From Roseisalinus antarcticus (GTDB lineage: Bacteria; Pseudomonadota; Alphaproteobacteria; Rhodobacterales; Rhodobacteraceae), in contig NZ_FWFZ01000035.1 of assembly GCF_900172355.1 (NCBI RefSeq), positions 1-34,178 on the forward strand: 34,178 bases of DNA, in the 5' to 3' direction. The notes beneath the pieces were generated by a model that was not told the origin of the DNA, searched no databases, and worked only from the letters and a program-made list of their open reading frames with translations. This document shows, piece by piece, positions 16,089 through 24,644 of the stretch; position 1 is the stretch's first letter, and each line of letters begins with the position of its first letter. A program made the position numbers and the translations under genes.

Positions 16089-16400
16089 ATGCCGAGAACG
16101 AGGACCCCGTACCCTGCGGACTTCAGGGATCAGATCATCGCACTGGCGCGCGCGGGGCGCAGCGTCGAGAGTCTTGCGCGGGAGTTTGAGCCTTGTGCCG
16201 CGACGATCGCGGGTTGGATCAGACAAGCCGGGATTGATGGCGGTGCGAGGGATGACAGCCCGACGAGCCTGGAGCGCGAGGAACTGGCCCGCCTGCGCAA
16301 GGAGAACCGGCAGTTGCGGATGGAGCGCGATATCCTCTCAAAGGCCGCGGCCTGGTTTGCACGGGACGAGCTAGGCTCGTCGAGGTCTTCGAGTTCATGA
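16089..16400 (+). CDS. IS3-family transposase OrfA (helix-turn-helix protein)
   Basis: 103-residue OrfA. It has the helix-turn-helix FRDQIIALARAGRSVESLAREFEPCAATIAGWIRQ, then a leucine-zipper-like LEREELARLRKENRQLRMERDILSKAAAWF, the usual ending before the shift to OrfB. ATG 16089 is preceded by AGGAAGG at 16075-16081. Its TGA overlaps the OrfB ATG (ATGA at 16397-16400), and the OrfB frame is -1 relative to it. The OrfB frame stays open upstream through RLVEVFEF, so a -1 ribosomal frameshift could make the OrfAB fusion. Confidence 0.92.
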   Translation: MPRTRTPYPADFRDQIIALARAGRSVESLAREFEPCAATIAGWIRQAGIDGGARDDSPTSLEREELARLRKENRQLRMERDILSKAAAWFARDELGSSRSSSS

Positions 16401-17260
16401 CCGCGAACCAGGCCGTTTTCCCGGTGCAGATTATGGCGCGGGTCATGGGCGTGTCGCGCAGCGGTTTCTATGCGTGGTGCCGCCGCCCACCGTCCGATCG
16501 TGCCGTAGCCGATACGGTTCTGACCGGGCGGATCGCCAAGATCCACAGCGCGTCGAAGAAGACCTATGGCTCACCAAGGATCCACGCAGAGCTGGCTGAT
16601 GATGGCATCAGCGTCAGTCGCAAGCGGGTCGAAAGGCTCATGAAAGCGGCGGCCTTGGCGGGCGTCAGTCGCCGCAAGGGAACGCGTACTACGATCCGGG
16701 ATGATCGGGTTCGTCCTGCCAAGGACCTGGTCGACCGGAATTTCTGGGCCGCCGGACCGAACCAACTCTGGGTCGCAGACATCACATACGTTCCGACTTG
16801 GGCGGGCTTCATCTACCTGTCCGTCGTACTCGATGCCTTCTCCCGGCGGATCGTCGGCTGGGCCATGGGACATGACCTGAAGGCCCAGCTCGTCATCGAC
16901 GCGATGAACATGGCGATCGGCCAGCGAAGGCCGCAGGAAGTCATCCACCATAGCGACCAGGGATCCCAATATACGTCCGTGGCGTTCGGCCTCCGATGCA
17001 AAGAGGCCGGCGTCCGCCCGTCGATGGGGTCCGTCGGCGACGCCTACGACAACGCGATGTGCGAAAGCTTCTTCGCCACGCTTGAATGCGAGCTGCTCGA
17101 CAGACAAAAGTTCGCCACCAAGGCCGCCGCCCGCATGGCCGTCTTCGAGTTCATCGAAGGATGGTATAACCCCAGCCGCAGGCATTCCGCCCTCGGCTAC
17201 AAGTCCCCCATCACGTTCGAAAGGAGCGCGCAGAAACAGCTACAATCCACTACCGGTTAA
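16397..17260 (+). CDS. IS3-family transposase OrfB (DDE integrase core)
   Basis: 287-residue catalytic part of the transposase. It begins with GVSRSGFYAWCRRPPSDR and the HTH_21-like KTYGSPRIHAEL. The rve integrase core follows with its three acidic residues: Asp in WVADITYVPTW, Asp in HHSDQGSQYTS and Glu in NAMCESFFATLECEL. It ends with YNPSRRHSALGYKSPITFE, an intact version of the motif seen in the remnants at 2142 and 26366. No stops or frameshifts are seen. It cuts and joins the ends of this IS, together with OrfA. Confidence 0.94.
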   Translation: MTANQAVFPVQIMARVMGVSRSGFYAWCRRPPSDRAVADTVLTGRIAKIHSASKKTYGSPRIHAELADDGISVSRKRVERLMKAAALAGVSRRKGTRTTIRDDRVRPAKDLVDRNFWAAGPNQLWVADITYVPTWAGFIYLSVVLDAFSRRIVGWAMGHDLKAQLVIDAMNMAIGQRRPQEVIHHSDQGSQYTSVAFGLRCKEAGVRPSMGSVGDAYDNAMCESFFATLECELLDRQKFATKAAARMAVFEFIEGWYNPSRRHSALGYKSPITFERSAQKQLQSTTG

Positions 17261-17261
17261 C

Positions 17262-17286
17262 TGTCCACGGAACCGGGGGAACTCCA
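17262..17286 (-). repeat. right terminal inverted repeat of the IS3 element
   Basis: Read on the minus strand it begins TGGAGTTCCCCCGGTTC and is followed outside by the GAC target duplicate (17287-17289). Confidence 0.92.
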
Positions 17287-17358
17287 GACATTGGGACGAG
17301 CGGTCTTGCCAGAGGAGCTGGGCTTGAGGCGAGCTTGGTAGATTCTTGGCCTTCGCTC

Positions 17359-17637
17359 ATGATGAAAACAGTCCCCTTCAAGGGCTTTCAAAGCAGCCCC
17401 GAGATCATCCGACTAGAGGTCATGATGTATATTCGATTTCCACTTTCACTGCGCGACGTCAAGGACCTGCTCTGGACCAGGTCGGGATCGATGTCAGCCA
17501 AGAGACAGTGCGCTGCTGGTGGAACCGGTTCGGACCGCTAGTCGCTGCAGAGATCCGCAAAGGCCGACTTGAAGGCATGGGGTCGGCGAAGCGGTGGTGG
17601 CGCCACCTGTGGTGGGCCGTCGACACGAAGGTCTGTG
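17359..17637 (+). pseudogene. IS6-family transposase remnant, frameshifted and internally deleted
   Basis: From ATG 17359 the frame reads MMKTVPFKGFQSSPEIIRL then YIRFPLSLRDVKDLLW, which is the N-terminus of IS6-family transposases. After that the matching sequence (IDVSQETVRCWWNRFGPL) continues in another frame, so a frameshift lies near 17480. Further on, WWRHLWWAVDTKV corresponds to the LWRAVD region, but the segment with the first catalytic Asp (WHLDE) is missing, so there is also a deletion. Nothing recognisable of the C-terminal half follows. The fragment cannot encode an active enzyme. Confidence 0.7.
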
Positions 17638-18020
17638 CGGGTTGGATCTCAGTCGCGTTTGCACCGGATGGGATTCGAATGCGGAAGTGGAGTTAACGAA
17701 ATCACTATGTTATGTGCCGGAGAAGGTTGTCTTTCAGGCCCATTCCCTCCGCCACTTGCCCCCGCGAAATCATTCTCCCCGTTCGGCTGCCGCCGAATTT
17801 TTCCGTGTTTTCAAAGGGGTTTGTGGGAAAAGCTGAGCACTGGCCCTGGCGCCACTGGGCCCTGAAGTGGTCTCTCGGGGCCGGTATTCTCCGGACCTCA
17901 TGACTGCGCCGATTTGGTGAATTTCTTATAAGCCCTTGTAAGAGAGCAAGAAAATACAGCCTTCGAAATTGCTTGGATTGGAGTCGCGTTTGCGTCTGCC
18001 GCGACCGGGTTCGGAAATTC
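17638..18020. other. 383-base stretch without a recognisable gene
   Basis: Only short open frames occur and none resembles a known protein. CACTGGCCCTG and CACTGGGCCCTG appear close together near 17836-17862 as an imperfect direct repeat. The stretch joins the IS6 remnant to the chimeric hsdS frame and is probably leftover of deleted sequence. Confidence 0.4.
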
Positions 18021-19022
18021 TCATGCCATCGCCCGTTCCAACCTCTGCTTCCGACGCTCCCAATCGGGCATCACCTTGTCGAGTAGCTCGAAGAATGCGG
18101 CGCCGTGATGTGGCTCAGCCACATGGCAAAGCTCGTGGGTAACCTCGCGGTCGATCTTGCTCTGCTTGATGATGCCGAGCGGGAAATCACCCGTGGGGCT
18201 CTTGGTGTAGACGATGTCGCCCGGCAGGACGCGATTGTAGTGATCGGTGTTCGCTGCCGAGAACGACCGCCCAAGATGCTCGACCTGGTTCACCAGCCCC
18301 TTGTGGACCGAGACCGAATAGACTTCCTCAGCCCCGGTCGATTTCGATCCGTGTTCGTGGAGAACATCGCTCAGCGGGACCTCCCGCCACTCGCCCGTGA
18401 AGCCGGGCAACCTAACCTTGCCGGTGAACAGATGGGTCCGGAACCAGACGCGGCGGCGAATGTTCAGCGCGCGGAGGGCGGTGATCTTTTCGAGCGCCTG
18501 GTCCCAAGTCCGCAGGATCTCGGCGATCTTGCGCTGCTCGGGGAGCGGGGGAAGCGGTATCTCAAACTTCTCAACGTCGGCTAGGTTGAGACCTGGCTGT
18601 GCACCGCCTTTTTGGAACCTATAGACCGCTTCCTGTCCGATTGCCGATCGAAGGACCTGCTCGACATAGCCAGGAATAGCCTTCGTTGAATCGACGGCAA
18701 TCCGAGCGGTGGTCTGCGTAATGTTCGCGCCATCAAGCCAAGCGGGAACCACCGCGACCGTTCCGGTGTTCGCGCCGACAATCGTCAACACAAGATCACC
18801 GGGCTTGAGTTTCGAACGCTTGTAGGGTGCGTCAATTTCTGGCGTCACGCGCATGAAGCCATCAATGTCGCGCCAACCTGCTGAGTAGTCGCGGCCCCTT
18901 ACCAAGATCACTCCGTCAGCAACGAACTCGCCGGGCTGGACAATGCCGTAGGTAATTTTTCGGCCCTTTTGGACCAATTTCGCCAAAGCGACGCTTGGGA
19001 AACTCTGGGGCCTTTCACGCAT
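18021..19022 (-). CDS. truncated type I restriction specificity subunit (HsdS) fused to the tail of a YgjP-like metalloprotease
   Basis: Open frame of 333 residues. Residues 1 to about 290 are HsdS: a first target-recognition domain, the central conserved LPPLPEQRKIAEILRTWDQALEKI coiled region, then a second domain reaching GDIVYTKSPTGDFPLGIIKQSKIDREV. At that point (about 18140) it switches to THELCHVAEPHHGAAFFELL and DKVMPDWERRKQRLERAMA, the C-terminus of YgjP/SprT-like zinc proteases, with the HExxH motif HELCH and the later histidines. Such proteases often lie near type I hsdR genes, so a deletion that removed the end of hsdS, hsdR and most of ygjP is the simplest origin. No hsdR or complete hsdM is in the window, so restriction is not expected. 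ATG 19022 is used; TTG 19025 is also possible. Confidence 0.8.
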   Translation of the reverse strand: MRERPQSFPSVALAKLVQKGRKITYGIVQPGEFVADGVILVRGRDYSAGWRDIDGFMRVTPEIDAPYKRSKLKPGDLVLTIVGANTGTVAVVPAWLDGANITQTTARIAVDSTKAIPGYVEQVLRSAIGQEAVYRFQKGGAQPGLNLADVEKFEIPLPPLPEQRKIAEILRTWDQALEKITALRALNIRRRVWFRTHLFTGKVRLPGFTGEWREVPLSDVLHEHGSKSTGAEEVYSVSVHKGLVNQVEHLGRSFSAANTDHYNRVLPGDIVYTKSPTGDFPLGIIKQSKIDREVTHELCHVAEPHHGAAFFELLDKVMPDWERRKQRLERAMA

Positions 19023-19047
19023 CAACGCCGAGCTCCTTCAGATACGG
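19015..19047 (-). pseudogene. possible last codons of an hsdM-like gene
   Basis: Just ahead of the hsdS start the minus strand reads PYLKELGVDA then TGA, with the stop inside the hsdS start region (ATGCGTGA). This tight overlap is what an hsdM-hsdS junction looks like. Only about ten codons remain before universal stress protein sequence begins on the other strand. The identification rests on position and is tentative. Confidence 0.25.
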
Positions 19048-19261
19048 CAAGAAGCACCTGATCGATGCGGGATTCGCCGATGCGCGCGCCTTCGTCAAGG
19101 CCGGCCCCACCTCGCGCACCATCGTCAAGTTCGCCAAGGAACACGATCACGATCTGATCGTGATCGGCAGCCGCGGCATGGGCTCGATGGAGGGGTATCT
19201 TCTGGGCAGTGTCGCGCTCAAGGTCACGGGTCTGTCGGAAGTGCCTGTTCTGGTGGTCTGA
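19043..19261 (+). pseudogene. universal stress protein (UspA family), 5'-truncated
   Basis: The frame ending at TGA 19261 encodes about 72 residues. It includes KFAKEHDHDLIVIGSRGMGSMEGYLLGSVALKVTGLSEVPVLVV, which carries the ATP-binding G-(2x)-G-(9x)-G(S/T)-like motif and the typical VPVLVV end of UspA proteins. The usual protein is about 140 residues, so the first half is gone, replaced by the restriction-modification remnant at about 19043. There is no native start or ribosome site. It marks the point where the original chromosome resumes. Confidence 0.8.
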
Positions 19262-19266
19262 TCCTG

Positions 19267-19294
19267 CCCGCGCCTGCGCCGCCGCAGGCGCGGG
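19267..19294 (+). terminator. strong hairpin after the uspA remnant
   Basis: CCCGCGCCTGCG (19267-19278) pairs fully with CGCAGGCGCGGG (19283-19294): a 12-bp GC stem with a 4-base loop, five bases past the stop. No T-run follows, so termination would be imperfect or Rho-aided. Confidence 0.6.
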
Positions 19295-19326
19295 GCGCGG
19301 GCGCGTCGGTTCCCGGTACCGACAGG

Positions 19327-19344
19327 GCGTCATCAATTCTTCAT
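19327..19344 (+). promoter_or_regulatory. Pho-box-like direct repeat upstream of ugpB
   Basis: GCGTCAT (19327-19333), spacer CAAT and TCTTCAT (19338-19344) match the layout of a PhoB box: two 7-base CTGTCAT-like repeats 11 bases apart with an AT-rich spacer. CATAAA at 19348-19353 could serve as the -10. In E. coli ugp is PhoB-controlled, so the site fits induction by phosphate starvation. The match is imperfect. Confidence 0.45.
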
Positions 19345-19449
19345 TTGCATAAATGTCGCCGAAATGACTTTTGGCAGGAGAGAAGGGCCTTGGCAGCCGT
19401 GGCTGTCATGGGTCCATTCTCATCCCATCAAAGGTTCGGAGAAGACGCG

Positions 19450-20760
19450 ATGAAACGCAGACACACCCTCACGGCGATAACCGGCGCGCTCACCCTGATC
19501 GGGTCCGCCGCGACCGCACAGACCGAGATCCAGCTCTGGCATGGCCTCGGCGGGGCTCTGGGCGAAAAGGTCGGAGAGATCGCCGAAGGCTTCAATGCCT
19601 CTCAGGATGATTACACCGTCGTGCCGACCTACAAGGGCACCTATACCGAGAACATGACCGCCGCCATCGCGGCCTTCCGCGCCGGCGAGCAGCCGCATGT
19701 CGTGCAGGTCTTCGAGGTCGGCACCGCCACGATGATGGCCGCAGAGGGTGCCATCAGGCGCGTTCAGGGCGTGATGGAACAGGCCGATATCGACTGGAAC
19801 AACGACGCCTACCTCCCGGCGGTGAAGTCCTACTACACGACCACCGACGGCGACATGCTGTCCCTGCCGTTCAACTCGTCCACCCCGGTGATGTGGTACA
19901 ATCGCGATCTGCTGGACGCGGCGGGCGTCGAGGATGTGCCGCAGACATGGGACGAGATGTTCGCGGCCGCCGACAAGCTGCAGGAAAACGGCCATGACTG
20001 CGCCTTTTCCTTCGGCTGGCAGTCCTGGGTGATGATCGAGAACTACCTCGCATGGCACGACCAGCCCATCGGCACACAGCAGAACGGGTTTGCCGGGCTC
20101 GATACCGAATTGGTGTTCGACGAAAGCGAGGATCTGACCACACTGCTGCAGCGCATCGCCGACAGCCAGGAAAACGGCACGTTCGAATATGGTGGGCGCC
20201 GTGGCGACAGCCTGCCGCTGTTCACCACGGGCGAATGCGCGATGTGGATGAATTCCTCGGCCTATTATGCCGGGATCAGCGAGCAGGCCGATTTCGAGTT
20301 CGGTCAGGCGATGCTGCCGCTCAACTCCGACGTGGCGGACGCGCCTCAGAACTCGATCATCGGCGGGGCCACGCTCTGGGTGCTCGAAGGCCATGACGAG
20401 GCCGAATATCAGGGTGTCGCGGAATTCTTCAACTATCTTAGTTCGCCCGAGGTGCAGGCCGACTGGCACCAGTCCACCGGCTATGTGCCGATCACCACCG
20501 CCGCCTACGAACTGAGCCAGGAGCAGGGCTTCTACGAGGAAAGCCCCGGCACCGATACCGCGATCAAGCAACTGTCGCTCAACGAGCCGACGGAAAACTC
20601 GCGCGGGCTGCGTTTCGGCAATTACGTGCAGGTGCGCGACGTCATCAATGAAGAGCTGGAGGGTGTGTGGTCGGGCAACAAGACTGCGGAAGAGGCTCTG
20701 GCCGCCGCAGCCGAGCGCGGCAACGCGCTGCTGCGTGATTTCGAGGCCGCCAACAACTGA
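19450..20760 (+). CDS. ugpB: sn-glycerol-3-phosphate ABC transporter, periplasmic binding protein
   Basis: Secreted binding protein of 436 residues, about the length of E. coli UgpB (438). The signal peptide MKRRHTLTAITGALTLIGSA ends in ATA-QT, the likely cleavage site. Mature sequence such as IQLWHGLGGALGEKV, VVPTYKGTYTENMTAAIAAFRAGEQPHVVQVFEVGTATMMAAEGAI and GGATLWVLEGHDEAEY is characteristic of UgpB. ATG 19450 has GGAGA upstream; the open frame further upstream lacks family sequence. It captures glycerol-3-phosphate or glycerophosphodiesters in the periplasm for UgpAEC, encoded directly after it. Confidence 0.93.
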   Translation: MKRRHTLTAITGALTLIGSAATAQTEIQLWHGLGGALGEKVGEIAEGFNASQDDYTVVPTYKGTYTENMTAAIAAFRAGEQPHVVQVFEVGTATMMAAEGAIRRVQGVMEQADIDWNNDAYLPAVKSYYTTTDGDMLSLPFNSSTPVMWYNRDLLDAAGVEDVPQTWDEMFAAADKLQENGHDCAFSFGWQSWVMIENYLAWHDQPIGTQQNGFAGLDTELVFDESEDLTTLLQRIADSQENGTFEYGGRRGDSLPLFTTGECAMWMNSSAYYAGISEQADFEFGQAMLPLNSDVADAPQNSIIGGATLWVLEGHDEAEYQGVAEFFNYLSSPEVQADWHQSTGYVPITTAAYELSQEQGFYEESPGTDTAIKQLSLNEPTENSRGLRFGNYVQVRDVINEELEGVWSGNKTAEEALAAAAERGNALLRDFEAANN

Positions 20761-20777
20761 TCCGCTGACGCTTGAAG

Positions 20778-20807
20778 ACGCCGGTCCGGACCTCTGCGGG
20801 CCGGCGT
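20778..20807 (+). promoter_or_regulatory. hairpin between ugpB and ugpA
   Basis: Positions 20778-20788 and 20797-20807 form an 11-bp stem (one G-T pair) with an 8-base loop; the outer arms are ACGCCGG and CCGGCGT. It probably stabilises the ugpB message or lowers expression of the permease genes. It covers the GTG at 20806, which argues against that codon being the ugpA start. Confidence 0.5.
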
Positions 20808-20838
20808 GCCCGTTCCTGCACTCGTCGAGGCCCCGCCC

Positions 20839-21723
20839 GTGCGCACCAAGACCGTCACTTTCCGGCATAAATGGCTGCCTTATGCGCTGATCGCGCCGCA
20901 GATCGTGATCACGCTGATCTTCTTCATCTGGCCCGCCAGCCAGGCGCTTTATCAATCGGTTCTGCGTCAGGATGCCTTCGGGCTGCGGACCGACTTCGTG
21001 GGTATGGCCAATTTCGTGCGGCTCTTTGCCGACGACAATTACATCAACAGCTTCGTCACCACGATCAGCTTCAGCGCCATGGTCGCGGGCTTTTCCATGG
21101 GAATAGCGCTGATCATGGCGATCATGGCCGACCGGGTGATCCGCCGCGCGATGGTCTACCGCACGCTGCTGATCTGGCCCTATGCCGTGGCGCCCGCCGT
21201 GGCGGGGGTTCTGTGGTGGTTCCTGTTCAACCCCACCATCGGCATCGCGGCCTACGCCCTCGACGGTCTGGGCTATGACTGGAACCATTACCGCGATGGC
21301 GGCGACGCGATGACGCTGATCGTCGTGGCCTCGACATGGCGGCAGGTCAGCTACAACTTCCTGTTCTTCCTCGCCGGGCTTCAGGCGATCCCGCGCTCGC
21401 TGACAGAGGCGGCGGCGATCGACGGCGCGGGGCCCGTGAAACGCTTCGTCACCATACAGCTGCCCCTGCTGTCGCCGACGGTGTTCTTCCTGATCGTGGT
21501 CAACGTGGTCTACGCGTTTTTCGAGACCTTCGGCGTGGTGCATGCCACCACCAGCGGCGGTCCGGGACAGGCGACCAACATCCTTGTCTACAAGGTCTGG
21601 CGCGACGCGTTCGAAGGGCTCAACCTCGGCTCGTCGGCGGCACAATCGGTGATCCTGATGGTCCTCGTGATCGCCCTGACGGCGATCCAGTTCCGCTATA
21701 TCGAGCGCAAGGTCGAATACTGA
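20839..21723 (+). CDS. ugpA: sn-glycerol-3-phosphate ABC transporter permease UgpA
   Basis: Inner-membrane permease of 294 residues (E. coli UgpA: 295). It begins [26 protein letters not shown] and has six membrane segments. The ATPase-docking EAA loop reads [25 protein letters not shown] chose GTG 20839 because GAGG lies eight bases before it and the length then matches the family. GTG 20806 is in frame but lies inside a hairpin and lacks a ribosome site. The TGA overlaps the ugpE ATG (TGATG), so the two permeases are translationally coupled. Confidence 0.93.
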   Translation: MRTKTVTFRHKWLPYALIAPQIVITLIFFIWPASQALYQSVLRQDAFGLRTDFVGMANFVRLFADDNYINSFVTTISFSAMVAGFSMGIALIMAIMADRVIRRAMVYRTLLIWPYAVAPAVAGVLWWFLFNPTIGIAAYALDGLGYDWNHYRDGGDAMTLIVVASTWRQVSYNFLFFLAGLQAIPRSLTEAAAIDGAGPVKRFVTIQLPLLSPTVFFLIVVNVVYAFFETFGVVHATTSGGPGQATNILVYKVWRDAFEGLNLGSSAAQSVILMVLVIALTAIQFRYIERKVEY

Positions 21724-22568
21724 TGGTCGAACGACGCCCCTTTCTGACCTTCATCCAGCACGCGGTGCTGATCCTCGGCGCGGCGATGTTCGTGTTTCCG
21801 ATCTATCTGGCCTTCGTGGCCTCGACCCACACCGCCGCAGAGGTCAGCGGCGGCGTGCCGCTGCTGCCGGGGGCCGAGATGATCCGGAACTATTCGCTGG
21901 TCCTCGGCGAGGGGATCTCGGCGGCCGGCGCGCCGCCCCTGTGGATCATGCTGATGAACTCCACGATCATGGCGCTGTCGATCACCATCGGCAAGATCGT
22001 CATATCGCTGCTGTCGGCCTTCGCGGTGGTGTATTTCAAGTTTCCCTTCCGCATGCTGGCCTTCTGGACGATCTTCGTCACGCTGATGCTGCCGGTGGAG
22101 GTGCGAATCCTGCCCACCTTCGAGGTCGTGGCACAGCTTGGCATGCTCAACTCCTATGCCGGGCTGTCGATCCCGTTGATCGCCTCGGCGACCGCGACCT
22201 TCCTGTTCCGGCAGTTCTTCATGACGGTGCCCGATCAGTTGACCGAAGCCGCGCGTATCGACGGCGCCGGGCCGATGAAATTCTTCCGCGACATCCTGCT
22301 GCCGCTGTCGCGCACCAACCTCGCGGCGCTGTTCGTGATCCTCTTCATCTATGGCTGGAACCAGTATCTCTGGCCGCTGCTGGTGACCACGGATGAGAGC
22401 TATTACACCATCGTCATGGGCATTCAGCGCATGGCCAATGCCGGCGAGGAAACCCCGCAATGGCACCTGATCATGGCCACCGCGATCCTTGCACTGCTAC
22501 CGCCGGTCGTGGTGATCCTCGCCATGCAGCGGCTTTTCGTGCGCGGCCTTGTCGAAGTGGAGAAATGA
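21723..22568 (+). CDS. ugpE: sn-glycerol-3-phosphate ABC transporter permease UgpE
   Basis: Second permease, 281 residues, the same length as E. coli UgpE. It has six hydrophobic segments and an EAA loop [23 protein letters not shown]. The C-terminal part [28 protein letters not shown] is typical of UgpE. The ATG at 21723 shares bases with the ugpA stop. ugpC follows after six bases. It pairs with UgpA to form the membrane pore. Confidence 0.94.
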   Translation: MVERRPFLTFIQHAVLILGAAMFVFPIYLAFVASTHTAAEVSGGVPLLPGAEMIRNYSLVLGEGISAAGAPPLWIMLMNSTIMALSITIGKIVISLLSAFAVVYFKFPFRMLAFWTIFVTLMLPVEVRILPTFEVVAQLGMLNSYAGLSIPLIASATATFLFRQFFMTVPDQLTEAARIDGAGPMKFFRDILLPLSRTNLAALFVILFIYGWNQYLWPLLVTTDESYYTIVMGIQRMANAGEETPQWHLIMATAILALLPPVVVILAMQRLFVRGLVEVEK

Positions 22569-22574
22569 CCCCCG

Positions 22575-23630
22575 ATGAGCAACATCCAGATCAACAATGT
22601 CCGCAAGACCTATCCCGGCGGCATCGACGCGATCCGGGGCATCACGCTCGACATCGCGGATGGCGAGTTCTGCGTTCTGGTCGGCCCGTCGGGCTGCGGC
22701 AAGTCCACCCTGCTGCGCATGATCGCGGGGCTGGAGACGATCACCGATGGTTCCGTCTCGATCGGCGACCGCGTGGTCAATGATCTGGAACCGGCCGAGC
22801 GCGACATCGCGATGGTTTTCCAGAACTACGCGCTTTACCCGCACATGACGGTCTATGGCAACATGGCCTACGGGCTGAAGAATCGCGGCGTGCCGAAGGA
22901 CAAGATCAAGGTGATGGTCGACGAGGCCGCAGCCACCCTCGGCCTGTCGGAGTTCCTGACCCGCAAGCCCGCGCAATTGTCTGGCGGCCAGCGGCAGCGC
23001 GTCGCCATGGGCCGGGCCATCGTGCGCCAGCCGCAGGCGTTCCTGTTTGATGAGCCGCTGTCGAACCTCGACGCCAAGCTGCGCCTCAAGACCCGCGTCG
23101 AGATCCGCGACCTGCAACAGCGCCTCGGCACCACCTCGATCTATGTCACCCATGACCAGATGGAGGCGATGACGCTCGCCGATCAGCTCGTGGTGCTCAA
23201 CGATGGTGCTGTCGAACAGGTCGGCACGCCGATCGACGTCTATAACCGGCCGGCATCGGTCTTTGTGGCCGAATTCATCGGCTCGCCACCGATGAACCTG
23301 ATGCCCGGGGAAATCGACGAGAGCGGCCTCGTCACGCCGGCCGGCGTGGTGGCGGCCCCAGCGGGCGTGCGTCATGGCGCTGTCACCATCGGCATCCGCC
23401 CCGAACATCTGCACCCGGCAAGCGACGGGCCGCTGCGCCTCAAGGTGCGTGTGGTCGAACATCTGGGCGCCTCGGCGAATGCGCATGGCACCGTGCCCGG
23501 CCACGCGGTGGAGATGATCGCCAGCCTGACCGGCGCGGACCTGCCCGCCAAGGGCGAAACACTGGGGCTGACGGTGGCGGCCGAAAACCTGCATCTCTTC
23601 GATCCCGAAACCGGACGCCGCCTGCACTGA
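22575..23630 (+). CDS. ugpC: sn-glycerol-3-phosphate ABC transporter ATPase UgpC
   Basis: ATPase of 351 residues of the MalK/UgpC group. It has Walker [10 protein letters not shown], the Q-loop [10 protein letters not shown], signature [14 protein letters not shown], Walker [16 protein letters not shown] and the H-loop [12 protein letters not shown]-terminal TOBE-type regulatory domain starts near [12 protein letters not shown] and includes GIRPEHL. It powers UgpAE. It is the last gene of the ugpBAEC set; the 88-base gap to argB shows no clear terminator. Confidence 0.93.
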   Translation: MSNIQINNVRKTYPGGIDAIRGITLDIADGEFCVLVGPSGCGKSTLLRMIAGLETITDGSVSIGDRVVNDLEPAERDIAMVFQNYALYPHMTVYGNMAYGLKNRGVPKDKIKVMVDEAAATLGLSEFLTRKPAQLSGGQRQRVAMGRAIVRQPQAFLFDEPLSNLDAKLRLKTRVEIRDLQQRLGTTSIYVTHDQMEAMTLADQLVVLNDGAVEQVGTPIDVYNRPASVFVAEFIGSPPMNLMPGEIDESGLVTPAGVVAAPAGVRHGAVTIGIRPEHLHPASDGPLRLKVRVVEHLGASANAHGTVPGHAVEMIASLTGADLPAKGETLGLTVAAENLHLFDPETGRRLH

Positions 23631-23718
23631 CGCCGACCTCGGGCTGACCGTGCGAGAAGGCTTGGCAGCGGCGCACAGAGCGGCTACCACCGCGCGCAGC
23701 ACCCCGCCGGAGACAGGT

Positions 23719-24582
23719 ATGAAGGCCCAGGACATGACCCGCGATTGGATCGCCACCGCCCGCACGCTGTCAGAGGCGCTGCCCTATCTGCAACGCTACA
23801 CGGGCGCGGTCGTGGTGATCAAGCTGGGCGGTCACGCCATGGGCAGCGACGCGGCGATGGAAACCTTCGCCCGCGACGTGGTTCTGATGAGCCATGTCGG
23901 CGTGCATCCGGTGATCGTCCATGGCGGCGGGCCGATGATCAACGAGATGCTGGACAAGCTTTCGATCACGTCGCAATTCGTCGATGGCAAACGCGTGACC
24001 GACGCGGCGACCATGGCCGTGGTCGAGATGGTCCTCTCGGGGTCGGTCAACAAGCGGATCGTGCAGGCGATCAGCAGCCAAGGCGGGCGGGCCGTGGGCC
24101 TGTCGGGCAAGGATGCGGGCCTGATCACCTGCACACCCGTCAGCCCCGAGCTGGGCCTCGTCGGCGCGCCGGCCCAGATCGACGCGACGATCCTGCACAC
24201 GCTGTTCGATGCCAACATGATTCCGGTGATCGCGCCCCTCGGCGCGGGGCCTGGGGGCGAGACGTTCAACATCAACGGTGACACCGCGGCCGGCGCGGTG
24301 GCCGGGGCGCTGAAGGCCGACCGCCTGCTTCTGCTGACCGATATCGACGGGGTGCGCGATGCCTCCGGTCAGGTGGTCACCGAACTGACAGCCGATCAGA
24401 TCCGCGAGATGACCCGCGACGGCGTGATCGCGGGCGGCATGATCCCCAAGACCGAAACCGCGCTCGCCGCGATAGAGGCGGGCGTGCGCGCGGTGGTCAT
24501 CCTCGACGGGCGCGCGCCCAATGCGACCTTGCTGGAACTTTATACCGAACATGGTGCCGGCTCGCTCATCCGGGCGACCTGA
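23719..24582 (+). CDS. argB: acetylglutamate kinase
   Basis: N-acetyl-L-glutamate kinase of 287 residues, second step of arginine synthesis (phosphorylates N-acetylglutamate with ATP). Amino acid kinase motifs are [12 protein letters not shown] (ATP phosphate loop), [14 protein letters not shown] (substrate loop), [25 protein letters not shown] and [18 protein letters not shown] 23719 has GGAG upstream; the open frame ahead of it has no family sequence. It is complete. An arginine-controlled (hexameric) or insensitive form cannot be told apart with certainty, though an N-terminal extension before [11 protein letters not shown] is present, as in arginine-sensitive enzymes. Confidence 0.95.
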   Translation: MKAQDMTRDWIATARTLSEALPYLQRYTGAVVVIKLGGHAMGSDAAMETFARDVVLMSHVGVHPVIVHGGGPMINEMLDKLSITSQFVDGKRVTDAATMAVVEMVLSGSVNKRIVQAISSQGGRAVGLSGKDAGLITCTPVSPELGLVGAPAQIDATILHTLFDANMIPVIAPLGAGPGGETFNINGDTAAGAVAGALKADRLLLLTDIDGVRDASGQVVTELTADQIREMTRDGVIAGGMIPKTETALAAIEAGVRAVVILDGRAPNATLLELYTEHGAGSLIRAT

Positions 24583-24644
24583 GCCTGCCTTGTGAAACCA
24601 AAGGCGCGGCTTAGATGCATCGTCATGCACAGGATGTCCCAATC

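Larger units (their letters stand above)
16035..17286 (+). mobile_element. complete IS3-family insertion sequence, 1252 bp
   Basis: The element is bounded by 25-bp inverted repeats (16035-16059 and 17262-17286) that differ at one base and begin TGGAGTTCCCCCGG. It is flanked by a 3-bp target duplication, GAC at 16032-16034 and 17287-17289, which is standard for IS3. Inside are overlapping orfA and orfB in the -1 arrangement with the DDE residues present. All parts needed for transposition appear intact. The intact target duplication shows it arrived in one event, next to an older IS6-type remnant. Confidence 0.93.

Noticed and set aside
17660-17690. Possible copy of a tRNA T-loop (GGATTCGAATGCGG)
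   Set aside because: No acceptor, D or anticodon arm around it, and the stem does not pair.
17594-17903. Several 60-100 codon open frames after the IS6 remnant
   Set aside because: Overlapping in different frames, no ribosome sites, no family resemblance.
19420-21645. 741-codon open frame on the minus strand
   Set aside because: Opposes ugpB and ugpA, which are clear family members; no domain in the antisense product.
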